From contig NC_043755.1 of the NCBI RefSeq assembly GCF_902148845.1, forward strand, positions 2,776,378 to 2,840,377: 64,000 bases of DNA, in the 5' to 3' direction. Below, in pieces: positions 35,341 to 47,214 of this stretch. The position numbers and the translations under genes are program-made. The stretch is from Salarias fasciatus. Its lineage: Eukaryota; Chordata; Actinopteri; Blenniiformes; Blenniidae. The notes under the pieces are model-generated. The model did not search any database. It worked only from the letters and a program-made list of their open reading frames with translations, and had not been told where the DNA came from. Position 1 is the first letter of the stretch. The number at the start of each line of letters is the position of its first letter.

Positions 35341-38289
35341 TTCTGAGAAGGACAAAAACTGTAGGTAAGCAGTTCCTGAATTCTATGACGGGTGTTTTTG
35401 TCATTTTAAAACAAATGGGGACTATCTAACCAAAGAACCCAAGTAATGAGAGTAGTTTCAGAGCTGCAGCCTCCTGATAACTAATTTTCAAAACAACCAC
35501 ACTGTTCAAGGTCACTTTCACCTCTTGACATTACTCAACAATTAGTCTTTTATATTAAACAGTGAATTCACAAATATCTTCTCCCAGAAAACCCCAAAAT
35601 TCACAATACGTGCTAATTAAAGTATAAACCTGAACAGATTTAATATTCACACGCCTCTTTTGGAACAAACTCCCAGAAAGAGAGGTGAGGTCAGTATCAC
35701 CTGCCCGGTGGATTCGCTGTCCCTTTGCTCTTTTCATTAACTGCTGAATTCACTGCCTTTCAATAGGCTCTTTCAGCGTGTCATGCTACTCCACCATTGA
35801 GCTACAGCCACGTTGCCACCCATCTTTCTTAATGGGGACTGGAGACCGTGGAGCTGCCTTGTTGCCATGGCAGCAAGCGCTTTCACATTCTCCCCACATC
35901 GCGTGGAGCATGCATGTTGTTTCCTCCAAACCGGAGCGCGCCACAGCAGAGACGGGTCTGCTCTCAGACAGGACCGAGTCGAGGTTATTTACTTCCCGCT
36001 CTGATACCAAATGCCCTCCTAATCCCACCACCCACACTTCACTTTCCATTTTCTGTGTTACTAATGCATGACAGGTCACTGTGGCTGCTCTCTCCCTCAC
36101 ACATTGAACTTTACTCAAATGCATACTTAAGAAAAGCAACTAAATATATATGTTTTCTTTTTCAAATTATAATTCTGCTTCGATGTGCATCTGACCTTTC
36201 GTCCAGCTGTTATTGACTGAAGACACCCAACAGTTTGAGAACATTTCATGCTTCATTTCAGGAGCAAATCTTCCAACAGCGAACGTGGTTAAATCAAAAC
36301 CAGCCAAACACAGCTCATCTTAAACCACTGTAATTTTGTTGATGCAGGAAATAATACCATTTGACAAGATGTACCCCAAAGTACTGGACTCTGTTTATTT
36401 GAAAAATTATCAAAATGATTAATCAGTCATAAAATTAGTTGCCAGTTGTTTTCTTCTGTCAGTTGACACATGGCTTAAACATAGAATTGTCTCATCTCTA
36501 TGATGCAGTAATCCTTACATTTAGTGAGGAGCACAGTAGGAAGCATTTACTGCTTTGTTCCCATCTGAAACCAAACTTTACAGGGCTTCATCTACTATTT
36601 ACAGTATGCAAAGAATAAAAATGTGCTGACATTTCACTTTGTGCTGGAGATACACTCTGCCTGTGCTCACTTGTTGATTTGCGCACTGCTGACAATGACT
36701 GTTTCATATGAGAGAAAAAAACTAGGTTTAAATTTTTGTAACATAAATTAATACAAAAATGGAATTGGACTGGACTGCAACGTGGTACTTTCCCACCGCT
36801 ACTCTTTTTCAACAGCTCCATGATAGATAACAGATGTTCCCAGGAAATGCTAGGGAACATCACGAATGAAGTAATTACCGCAGAAGAAACAACACCATGG
36901 GAACCATCTTCCTATGTCCCATATGTAACTATTTACAACATACAGGCTCACATGCAAGCTCTGTTTAGTGTGTATGAGTAGAAGCAGTGTTACATGTCCG
37001 GACATGTCTTCTGCATTAAAGGACACTCACTTATCCCCAGTTGGTGCACTGTGAGGATGTACAGGGAGCCGCTGATGATGCTGGGATAATTGTTTGCTTG
37101 ATGCCCCAGTTTAAAGGTAAAACGACGATCCATTTCTTCAGATTTGCGTGTGATTGTGGTTAAAATGAAATAGACAGTGACTACTAAAAACAGGAACTTG
37201 TGTTTAGCTGTGCAGTTAAGGCTGTACAGTGTGACAACCTGCAGCAACTGGAGCCCACTTGGATTTTCATGGTGCTTTCCACTGAGACATAATGGATGAG
37301 AAAGTGGGGAAGAGAGACATCTGTGTGTTTAAAAATGGAGGAATGCAAGCGTAATGCAGTGGTAATTTACAGAGACAGTGGTATGCAGCTGCTGCTTCTT
37401 CAAGAGCTATTACAACCACTGGCTTAATGTTACACCTACTGTCAACCCTGATAGTACTACTGCTGCTGCATTACCGCCACTTGATGGTTCAGCAGTTTTC
37501 TGTGGCTCATGTTTGTCAGACGATAGATTTTTGGTATGGTTCGGCACGCTCCTTATTAATTGTGCGCCACACTGAGGAATTTAACACTTGTAGCTGTGTA
37601 TGGTTGAGAGCGAGTGTAATCACAGAGCACATGCAACATTGGCAGTAAAACTCCTCTGTCAGGTTGGACTACAATCATAGGCATGCAGGAGCATTCAGTG
37701 GTATCAGTAAACATGTCAACAAAGGCTCGGTATTCCGGATCTGTGTCGAGGACTTTGCAAGGAGAAGTCTTTGATCGGGCTACGAGCAAGCAGGGCAGAT
37801 TTGACAGCTCTGTCTTCGTGCACTCTCACTCTTGATCTCCTCGGCACTGTGAACATCTCACTCTGTGCAACTCAAACTGGATTTGTGAATTCTCGGAGGA
37901 AAGCTTATTTCAGCTCACTTGGCTGACAATAATTCTGACCTTCAATTTACAGAGAGCCATTTCGAGGAAACGAAACCGCAAACTCTTGTCGATGCCCGCA
38001 TGTTTCTCGGCGGGATCCTGTCACGTTGCTCTCGATCACACTGCCTCTGTGGGGAAAGTGTAGTTCCTGAGTTTTACGTTGGCTTGGCAGCTTCTTTGTA
38101 GAAATATGAGTCACAGTGGGAATGTGAGGCTGCAGCCTCTTGGCAAAGAACACACACAGGTTCAACAGCTGGGAAAACACAGTTTCTATATCTGCGTTCA
38201 ATATGTGTGTGCTTCATCTTTTGTGTCTGTGTTTTCCAGCTTCCAGCTGCTTTTAGCAAACAGTGGTTGTTCATAGAAATCAAATTTTA

Positions 38290-38535
38290 AGTGCCTAACA
38301 TGGTGAGCACTCTCACCTCACCACAAGAAAACCTTGACTTCAGGTCGAAGCATGTTTGTCCAAGTGAGAGCATGGGTTTTGTCTGGGCATTCCTGTTTCC
38401 TCCCACAGGCCAAAAACATTTGTTTGAGCTTAGCTGGTGATTATGGAATTGCAGTATATGTGCTATAGACAGCTGGGATGGGCAACAGCCCCGTGACCCT
38501 AAGTTGCATAAAATGGATGAGATGAAGGATGAATG
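38290..38535 (+). mobile_element. tRNA-derived SINE copy, plus strand, old
   Basis: A degraded head with GCACTCTCACCTCACCACAAG, then GCATTCCTGTTTCCTCCCACAGGCCAAAAACAT, then the tail ACAGCTGGGATGGGCAACAG and CCCGTGACCCTAAGTTGCAT with a terminal GGATGA. All SINE blocks are in the right order but diverged. Confidence 0.55.
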
Positions 38536-39349
38536 GCTGAACACGAATGATGTATGTAGCAAATATAGCTTCTGAACAAGTTTGGTGTGCATTATCAATA
38601 CAGGATGATAAATAGGTCAAACCCAAAAAAGCATTTCTATTTGTGATTTAAAAAAAAAAATACTGAAATCCTCTGTACATTTATGCTCAATTTTATATTG
38701 TGCATTCATGAAGAAGCTGTACATCCTCTTTCTCGCGAGGCTTCATGAGTTCATGAGCCACCCTGTAACACTGGGATGGCAGCCGTGTTTTGTTGTGGTC
38801 TGCAGTCAGGAAGAGGAGGATGAAGGGACGCCTCGCTTGTCTCACCTGCAGCAGAGCAGAAAGCCGGCTGGCCGGGTGCTGAGCTGCCTGTCTGCTGCAT
38901 AACTCTTTCTGCTGTCAGCTGCACAGGAGGAGGAGGCCTCTGGGTGAGGAGGGCCCCAGTGCCAAGTGTCTGAGCGGGTGGGGTGGGGGTGTTTATCAGC
39001 ACTGCCTGCTTGCACTGAGGGGAACATCTCGAGGGGAAGACTGGGGAGGCCTGATGGGCTGCTCTGCTGCTGAATAGAGGCTGAGAATGTAATTGTAGGG
39101 CAGCTCACAGGGCAGATTAGGAGGAGATTTGTCACTACGGGGAAACTGCATATGAAAATGAACGGGACCGGAGCAGTGCATTAACACAGCTCCGACGTGC
39201 TAACACACAAAGCAATTTAATCCTCCGTCGGTTTTTTCCTGCGCGCCTGTGTCACAGTGTCTCTGCATGTTGTATATGCCCATGTAAATATATCCCACAG
39301 TTGTTCACATTCATGCAGTATGTCTGTCTGAGCAAACCCTTTCTGAATC

Positions 39350-39603
39350 TCTTCTCACTCTCCCTCCCTCACCCTCCGTCTGTTGCTCCCTCCCTCCCCC
39401 TCCTTCTCTCGCCCTCTCTCTCTCTGTGTGAGCGTAGTCTGGGCGCTGAGCCAAGTAGAGTGTGTTTTTTTGAATGAATACCTGATGCGGCTGATGAGGC
39501 TGGCTGGGGGAGGAGCTGTGTCAGTGGAGTACTGAGAGAGAAAGGAAGGGGAGGGAGGGAGGCAGAGAGGGAAAAGGGAGAGAGGCAGAAACACACACTG
39601 AGC

Positions 39604-39640
<37 letters not shown>

Positions 39641-39993
39641 GCAACCAAGCAGAGAGGGAGCTGGCGGTCTGGTGGCCTTGCATAACACACGTTGAAGCAG
39701 CCTTGCACGCAGGTCTTGGTGTGAGCTTCAGCAGTGGGGAACTTCCTTCACCGTCAGCCCGTTGCAGGGGCAGCTAGAGCCTCCAGACCGGAATCCAGAG
39801 AGAGGAAGGCAGAGCTGGAGCAGCCACAGCTCAGGCTCCAGGAGAGAAAGCGGCACAAAGGAGACACTCAGGAAGAGGAGTCCTAGGAAACACGTCTCCA
39901 ACACACACACAGACACAGACACACACACACACACAGTGACAGGCAGCAAGAATCCTTGGACATGCTCTGCAAACAGTGGCTGTGGAGAGACTG
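39350..39993 (+). promoter_or_regulatory. atxn1: probable atxn1 promoter and non-coding first exon
   Basis: A pyrimidine-rich tract (39352-39427) is followed by a purine-rich tract (39530-39660, including (GA)n at 39604-39640). GC-rich unique sequence then ends at a good splice donor, CTG/GTGAGC (exon end 39993). The next acceptor on this strand that leads into coding sequence is at 43675. Human ATXN1 has a long multi-exon 5' UTR, so a non-coding exon here is expected. The exon start cannot be placed, and transcript data would be needed. Confidence 0.35.
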
Positions 39994-40019
39994 GTGAGCT
40001 ATTCTTAGTACTTTAACTA

Positions 40020-40041
40020 GGGGAGGGGAGGGGGAGGGGGG
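40020..40041 (+). other. G-quadruplex-forming sequence
   Basis: Four G runs (4, 4, 5 and 6 G) separated by single A bases, beginning 26 bases after the candidate donor of the atxn1 first exon. Quadruplexes with one-base loops are the most stable class. Confidence 0.7.
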
Positions 40042-43000
40042 TCTTTTCTTCTTGATTTGTGGCATAGTAGTATTTTCTGCCCTGCTACTACACTCATGCG
40101 CGCGCACTGTCATTCTGAAGCCCCCAGAGGCTACAGTCACATCATCGGTCCCCTGATCCGACCAGAGTCACCACTGTGGGATGGAGCAGTGTTGATCCTG
40201 TGCATCAGTCGTGCTGCTGGCTGGGAGGGATGCCCGTGTGCACGTAGAGGGTGCGAGCAGTATGAGTGTATATATGTGTGTGCGTGTGCGTGTGTGTCAA
40301 GCAGTGATGCAGAACTCTGAAGTCATTGTAAAGACAAACAGCCTGAACCCCACTGCCTGTTCTTACTGTCTGCTTTAGTCTGCCACACGGTCGGTCCGCC
40401 TCTTAAAGGCACAGGCACCACAGTTGTAGAGAGAAGGGGCCGTAAAATGGCTCTTTTCAATATCAGAAAAAGCAGTGCACTGTATTGAGCTGCCCTGTGG
40501 TTAAAGCAGCTCCCCTTGTGAGGGGGGTCGATGTGAGGTGCACCTTATCTGCAGCGATTCACATGTAAACGCACGTACATATTGTCTTCCACGGTACCTC
40601 CCCTTCTCTTTCATGCCGGAGCTCAGATTGATAATGATGTTTTTGTTTTCTATATATAGCCATTTGCTGTAGAGGGTATTCGCTGAGTATTTATGATTGG
40701 TCTTGCAGGTGAACCGTGATGCACAGCTGTCCTGACAGCAAGTTTATCACCACTATGCCCTTGCATTAGCCTTTTATTTTTTTTCTCAAATCATTTGCAT
40801 AAAGGTACATTTAAGGACACTGCCGCTAAAAAAAAAAAAAAAAAAAAAAATTGGGGTGTCTTTACGTTGCATCTCTGCAAAATCCCCTGCAGAGAATTCT
40901 TACTGCTACGGAGCCGTGGATCAATGTGAGGAGTAAACACAGCGGGTCTGTGAGCATGTGAGAGGACTGGGGGCTCTGGTGGAGGAGATAGAAAGGTGGG
41001 GGACTGGAGGAGCTGCTGCATGAGAGGGAAGATGTAACTCTGCCGTGGGTTTCTCACCTGGAGACAGCAGCGAGGGGACGCTGAATGAAATCATCTCCTC
41101 CTCGCAGCGACGGCAGGGACACACCGCTGCACAAAACCTATTTCTGTGGCTTGTGTAGCTTTTTTTGTGTGGGAGTATGAGAGAAGATCACACGTAAGGC
41201 TGGCTCCATCACTCTGTCTGAGCTGAAAGGCACCAGCGTGAAGAAACAGAGATGGCACCTCCCATCCCATCCCACCCTCAATGTTGTCATCCTTGCATAT
41301 ATGTCTAAAAGGTGTCAGTTGTAGGTCTGGGGACTGACTCAGGGCTCCCATGCTGTGTGACAATCATGCCTTGAAAGCTCGCCTTTGTTCTTCATAGTAT
41401 CACATAAGCCTTATGTTTGCTGGTGTCAGTGTTCTAATAATAGGCGGACGCTGGAATATCTAGCGAGGCTTTTGGCTGCTGAGCCGTGTGTGACTATGTA
41501 CAGAGTGTAGTGTCAGGGAAAGGAGAGACACCTTCCTGTTTCACGTCTAGTCGGCTGACTCCAGAGATGTTTCTAGTGGTGTTTAAAAATCAGAGCATGC
41601 TGTCTTTGTCTTCCAGTAGTGCCATAAAGATAGGAGGTCCTTGTTCTTCAGATGTGATGTCATTACAGTGTTGACACAGTGTTGTTAAGGTGGGGTTGTT
41701 GCCACTGAGCGATGCTGCACAGCGTAGTTCAGACTGTAGCGGCGGCTGTGTTGCTGATCAGGGATCTCTCGGCTAGGTGGGGGCAATGGCGCTCTGATGC
41801 TGCAGGCGCTACTCAATGTGGGTCAGGAGAAGCAGCACTCTGTCTTCTTCCCATTCCCCCATCTTTTCTCCCTTTTCCCTCACTCCTAATCTTCTTTCTT
41901 CTCTCACTCTTTTCCCTCTCCCTCCCTCACTCCTTGCTTGCTCTCCTCTAACACAGTACTGTCTGTCATCTTACATTGCCTTTTTTCCCTGTCCTCCCCC
42001 TCACTCTCCTCTTTCTGCTTCTGTTTCCCTCTGTCTCTGCTGCTTCCCTCCTTTGTTACATCTGGTGGACCTACCAGGCGATACGATTACATATTTTTCA
42101 CAGTGGTTGTCGCTGCTTTTGGATGCAATGACCTTGTTAAAGCCAGTGTAAGAAGTAGATGTGTCTAAACAGAAAATGACCAAGGTCGCCTTCAGTTTTA
42201 TTTTTTTTTTTTCCCTCTGAGTATTTACGTAACATATTTGTGGTTGCCTGCTGGAGTGAACCTCTGGTGTAATATTAAAGCACACTTTAGTATTGTGTGG
42301 GTCCTCAGAGTGGAACACGGGGTGATAAATGAGTGGATGGAGGTCTTTGCATGTGTCATATAGTCCATCTTTGTGGTGCCTTTGGCTAATGAACAACTTA
42401 GGGCAGTGTGCATTGACCCACAGATAAGCTTGCAGGAAAGAATAACCCCTCTCAAAGGAAAACTGTGGGAAAAGGGGCTCATGCAAAGCAAAAGACTGAA
42501 AGTTAATGTTATGTGAATCTAAAGCATGCATGCCTTATAAGTACATGTTTTGGTGATTAGCTAAATATATATGCAGACATGCAAACTGACAGCATGTAAA
42601 GCTTCAAGTTCCAGTAACCCTGCTGATAAAACAAAAAAGTCCAAAAGGAGATTGGCTACTTAAAATTCTTTCAGGGTTTGTTTTCATGACATGTTCTATA
42701 AATCATTAAAAAGTTGTTTCTCGTATTAAAATTAACCCAGATTTCAATTTATCTCCTGCTAAATGAAGAGAAGGTTGATTGTCGTCCATCAAGTGTCTCC
42801 TTAAACTTAAAAAGTTTTCATTCAAATAAGGTTCAGTTTAATGGAGTTTTTTTAATTATTTCCAAAAGGCTCATTTCATAGTTCTTCCATGTGTTCTGTG
42901 ATCCGGTTTCAAAGAACTCTGGTTTCACTTCAGTTTTCTCTGGCGCTCACTGATCCTTCCTTTATGGGAGTCTTGCACTGACAGCAGTCACACTAACTCG

Positions 43001-43675
43001 ACATATTGTCAAAACTAAAACCAAAACACAAATTCCTCTGAGGTCACTTCTTATCTTTTCTCCAAATGCAGCATTTGTACATCAGACCTCAAAGCAAGAT
43101 AACAACCACCAGCAACACACATAAGATGGCCCCCTCACTCACACACAGTTCAGAAAACTCCTGACCAGCATTAAAATGTGACATAAACCTTGCCTAGTAT
43201 CCCAATAACAAGTACTCATAAACATGGGTCACAGTTAACATTTAAATCCTATAAAGAAGGATCTGTGAACATGCCTGTTGGAAGAACGTATCGGTAGAAT
43301 CGACAACATGTTGGATTGAAGTGCATCAGATTGAGATCAGATGCAATACCATCTAGTGGCAAAACAAAAGCACAACATCCTCACAAACATGAAAGCAGAG
43401 TGAAGTATTTTGGTGGTTGCTGTTTTGCATTTACAGCCCTGCTGGAACATTTTTAAAATATGGCTCATAAACACGGGCCCTGCTTACTGAGGTACTTCTG
43501 CAGTGCAATTAGATTAATGAGACTGAATTGAATTTTAAGTTACGTTAAGTCAAGTTTATTTATATAGCTGAGCTGCAGAAGAGGGCTTTCAAATCTTTGC
43601 AGCATATGATTAGACATTTCTAATTTGTCTTCACGTTACCTGAGGGCCTCATTTTTTCTTTCTCTCTGCCCTCAG
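40042..43675 (+). other. atxn1: probable atxn1 5' UTR intron
   Basis: Non-coding sequence between the candidate first exon and the main coding exon. It has a poly(A) tract at 40828-40850 and a pyrimidine-rich stretch at 41840-42060. A CTCF-like TGCCACTAGATGGT on the minus strand near 43350 is the only motif of note. Confidence 0.4.
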
Positions 43676-43943
43676 ATTTCTGTCAACAGTGTGGAAGACG
43701 TGGCGCAATCAAAGATGATTCCTCATGAAGTCTGTGGAGCTCATTTTCTGAGCTGGACTGACTCTGTCTTCTCTGGCGTGAACACTGGACCTCTCCACCA
43801 TTAAAACCCATCAGACAGCCGCAGCCACACAGCATACGGAGAGGTGGGCCTTGTAACCACTGAGTGGAGGTGAAAAAGCAAGAAAATAGCCCTGGAAGAA
43901 ACAACAAGTTATACCAAGGTATAATATCACCATAAGTGGCACT
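43676..43943 (+). other. atxn1: atxn1 5' UTR part of coding exon, with upstream ORFs
   Basis: The acceptor CTGCCCTCAG ends at 43675. The 5' UTR contains a complete upstream ORF (ATG 43715, stop 43802-43804, 29 codons) and an overlapping short one from 43725. Such upstream ORFs usually lower translation of the main frame. Confidence 0.55.
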
Positions 43944-46900
43944 ATGAAAGCCAACCAAGAGCGGAGTAATGGATGCCTGCCGCCTAAGAAGCGTGAGATC
44001 TTGGCTTTGGAGCAGAGGCCAGTGGTGGTAGCTGCAGCAACACCTCCTGCTGTGGTGGCTGCTGAGAATCCCCACACTGAAAACCTAGCATGGCTGGCCA
44101 GCGTGGCCAGCGAACGCTGTAAGTCCAGGGAGGCAGAGAGCCCAAAATGTCCTGTTGTGTCCTCTTCCACCTCCTCTCCTGCCACCTCTCTCCCTTCTGC
44201 AGCGACCCCTCTTTCTGCAGTGCCCTTGGCTTCTCTGCCTGCAGTTTATCCCACAGCCCTACCTCAGCAGGCTGGGACGATCCAGTTTGCTCAGCTGGGA
44301 CCCAACGTTCAGTTCATCAGCTCTGGGCCCTACGCCGGCTATATCTCCTCTCACATCATCTCTACAAATGCTAATTCTGCACCCAACAGCTCGGGTTTTG
44401 TTGGACAGCGTCCTCAGCTTGACGGTTACACCACTGCCCTCATTTCACCCAACACCAAAGGGGAGCAGCAGTTTCAAATTGGCCTCTCCCCCACGGAACT
44501 GACTCCTGTTTCGCTACCGAGCTCCCCTCAAGTTACCAGCCAGTACATCCACCTGGACAGCAGGACCCCTCTGACTGTCAGTGGAAACGCTGTAACCTCA
44601 CCAACAGCCCACCTCCAGCTTCACCCTCACGCAGCTGTCCTCCCCCAGACTCTTACCCTCGCCCCCTCACAGCTCGTGGTTCAATATGCAGATGGTTCAG
44701 CTGGGAAGAAGCCGGAGGGGCATGCTAAAGGTGTGCTCAATGGGGAGTTGGAGATGGTCAAACAAGCAAAAGCCTCGAGCCAGCCAGTGAACCATCAGCC
44801 AGTTCAGAGCTACGAGGCCAGGCACATCCTGCTACCTGCGGATTACGGCCAAAATCCTGCAGGACTCCAGACGTCCCTGGTGCTTGTGGCTCAGCCAAAC
44901 CATGGAACGGAACATGAGCCTGGCGCAAATAAAATCTCCATCGTTCAGACTGAGAAAGGAGGCATCTGTTTGGGGAAACCAGTGTCCAGATCGTCATCTT
45001 TCACCTCCCTTTCCTCCTCAGAGGTGGTGAAGTCTGTCGGTCCTCACACCGTCATCCAGACCACTCTGCCCCCCGAGGAGCTGCCAGCCAACCTTTACTC
45101 CTCCACACAGCCACCCATCATCGGCTACATCACCAGCGCAAACCAGCATGCCGTCAGCTACCACGCCGCACTGCCACAGCACCTTGTCATCCCTAGTGGT
45201 CAGTCGCTCCTGATCCCAGTTAGCAGTGCCAATAGTGGCACAGAAATGGAGGTTAGTCGCACCGTCAGTGCCCTGACTGCGACTACGACACCTCAGATTT
45301 CCACTGCCATGCCACATGCCTATCTGGCTACTGCCCTATCTAAGTGTGAGGCACTCGGGCCAGATGGACATCAACCGCCCCCTGCTGTAGCCCAGGCTCC
45401 AGCTTTGCCAGTACTGCCCTCGAACCCACTCCCCGCAGTGGTGGCACCTCCCTCCCCGACTCCCACTCCTGCTCCCACTCCTGCTCCCGCTTCCATCCAA
45501 GCTTCTCCATCCATCTCTTCTTCCTCTTCCCCCGTGGCGCTTCCTCCTTTCTTCATGCGAGGCTCCATCATCCAGCTGGCTGACGGGGAGCTGAAGCGGG
45601 TGGAGGACCTCAAAACCGAAGACTTTATTCAGAGTGCTGAAATCAGCAGCGAGCTCAAGATTGACTCCAGCACTGTGGAACGTATTGACAGTGGCCAAAG
45701 TCCGAATGCTGTGGTCATACAGTTTTCCGTGGGAGAGCTTAAAGCTCAGGTAAGTTACTCATGACTTTTGTAAGATTGTTTTCAAGTTTTACAGTCAGTA
45801 TGTGTAGACTTTGGACGTTATTGGTTCTCTTGATCAATGCGAAAATAAAATACTTGACCCTCGCAAGAGAGACTTGGAGTTTCTACAAAATGATCGTGAA
45901 GGTGACTTCTTTAACAATCCAATGCTTACAAGCACAAGTGAACTTCCCTCACTCTGACAGTACCTACAGATGTGAAAGGAACTTCAAAATTCTGCCTTAA
46001 AACAGAAGTCAGCCTTCCTTCTTCTTATCCGCTTTTTCTAAGCTGTTTTTTATCGAATACATATCAGAATAGTTTTGACACAAAATCGACCATAGTTTGA
46101 GAGTCTTAGAACCATTACTTTTACAGATGGGTGCATGAGGACATGCTACGTTTGTAGTTTGGAAGGGAAACAGACTAGAGGCAGAGGCAGAGACATTAAT
46201 GAAGGCTCATTTCTATTCAAGTGCCACAGTAAGTGGCGACAGGTGGCAGTGAGCCAGTAACACGGTACCACCGCGACGCTAACAATCCCTGTGCATTCTC
46301 TGTTTGAGTAAACAAAGTAATTGAGTAATTACATATACATGTATATATTTGGATTTTCTTCTAAACAATGGAAAATATAAGAAAAGCTCACAGTATCTGC
46401 TGTTATGGTCCTGTGTAAATTCTACACATGATTTTTGAACGGTTGAGCTTCTTGTAAAAATCACCAGTTTTTAGTCCATGTTGAGCAAAACTCTAACTGC
46501 GTGTGTTTTGAATGTGCTTCCCTTCAGGTGTGTGTGGAAGTGCTGGTGGAGTACCCTTTTTTTGTATTTGGCCAGGGCTGGTCATCGTGCTGTCCGGACC
46601 GGACCACAGAGCTCTTCGAGCTGTCCTGCGCTAAGCTGTGTGTGGGTGACGTGTGTGTGTCACTGACCCTCCGCGGACTGAGGAATGGATCGCTCACAGA
46701 CAGCCAGGCTTTGGGGACAAAGTTGAAAACTGGCTTCCTGTCTGAGTCCTGCAATAGCATGGATCCCAGTGTCAGGAACAGTATGAGTCCAAACACTGCA
46801 GGCAGTAACAGTGGCCTCCTCATGAAGGCGTCCAGCACAGACAGGCTCGAGAGGCAGCAGGTCATTGGACAAGGGCCGGGAGTAGAGGTACCAGCAGGAC

Positions 46901-47214
46901 TGGGGGCAGTCCCAGGACGAGAAGAGGGGATCTACAGAGCTGGACCAATGGCGGCAGTCTCTGGGACTGAAGAGGTACGACAGGAATCTGTGAAAACAGA
47001 CATATCAAAAAGACAATGTGGCGATCCAGAGAGACCCACAGTCCGCAAGAGACGGTGGTCAGCGCCGGAACGGGACCAAACTGAGAGACCTGATGAGGAG
47101 CCTCCTGTGACTCTGCCCAAACCCTCCTTCATCCCTCAGGAGGTCAAAATTAGCATAGAGGGCCACTCCAGTGCTGGGAGTGCAAGATGTTTGGGAAAAA
47201 GAGTGGACTGCTGA
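43944..47214 (+). CDS. atxn1: ataxin-1 (two coding exons, no polyglutamine tract)
   Basis: Nuclear RNA-binding corepressor partner of Capicua; its human polyQ expansion causes SCA1. Coding exons 43944-45749 and 46528-47214 join in phase 0 inside the AXH domain, as in human, to give 830 aa (human about 815). The N-terminus MKANQERSNGCLPPKKREI is almost identical to human. Other conserved blocks are ARHILLPADYG, SPHTVIQTT-like GPHTVIQTTLPPEELP, QPPIIGYITS and LPQHLVIPSGQSLLIPV. The AXH domain runs from about residue 533 (FFMRGSIIQLADGELKRVED) to about 655, with VEVLVEYPFFVFGQGWSSC. At the C-terminus the nuclear-localisation/14-3-3 motif RKRRWSAPE has its serine at residue 780, equivalent to human Ser775/776. 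No run of Gln is present. A Pro-Thr-Ala repeat (PTPTPAPTPAPA) precedes AXH. The teleost a/b copy is not resolved. Confidence 0.95.

Larger units (their letters stand above)
29850..39340. other. fam8a1-atxn1 intergenic region
   Basis: About 9.5 kb of non-coding DNA with SINE tails (33575-33715, 33960-34085, 38290-38535), a (GT)n at 32877-32952, and poly(A) at 35315-35340. A weak SINE-tail relic may lie near 30070-30110. A 150-codon open frame at 30670-31122 has no family features and is treated as chance. Part of this region may hold further upstream non-coding exons of atxn1, which has several in mammals. Confidence 0.5.

Noticed and set aside
44155-44502. 115-codon overlapping plus-strand frame inside atxn1
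   Set aside because: It reads through Ser/Pro/Leu-rich shadow sequence of the ataxin-1 coding exon and does not start at the position of the human alternative frame.
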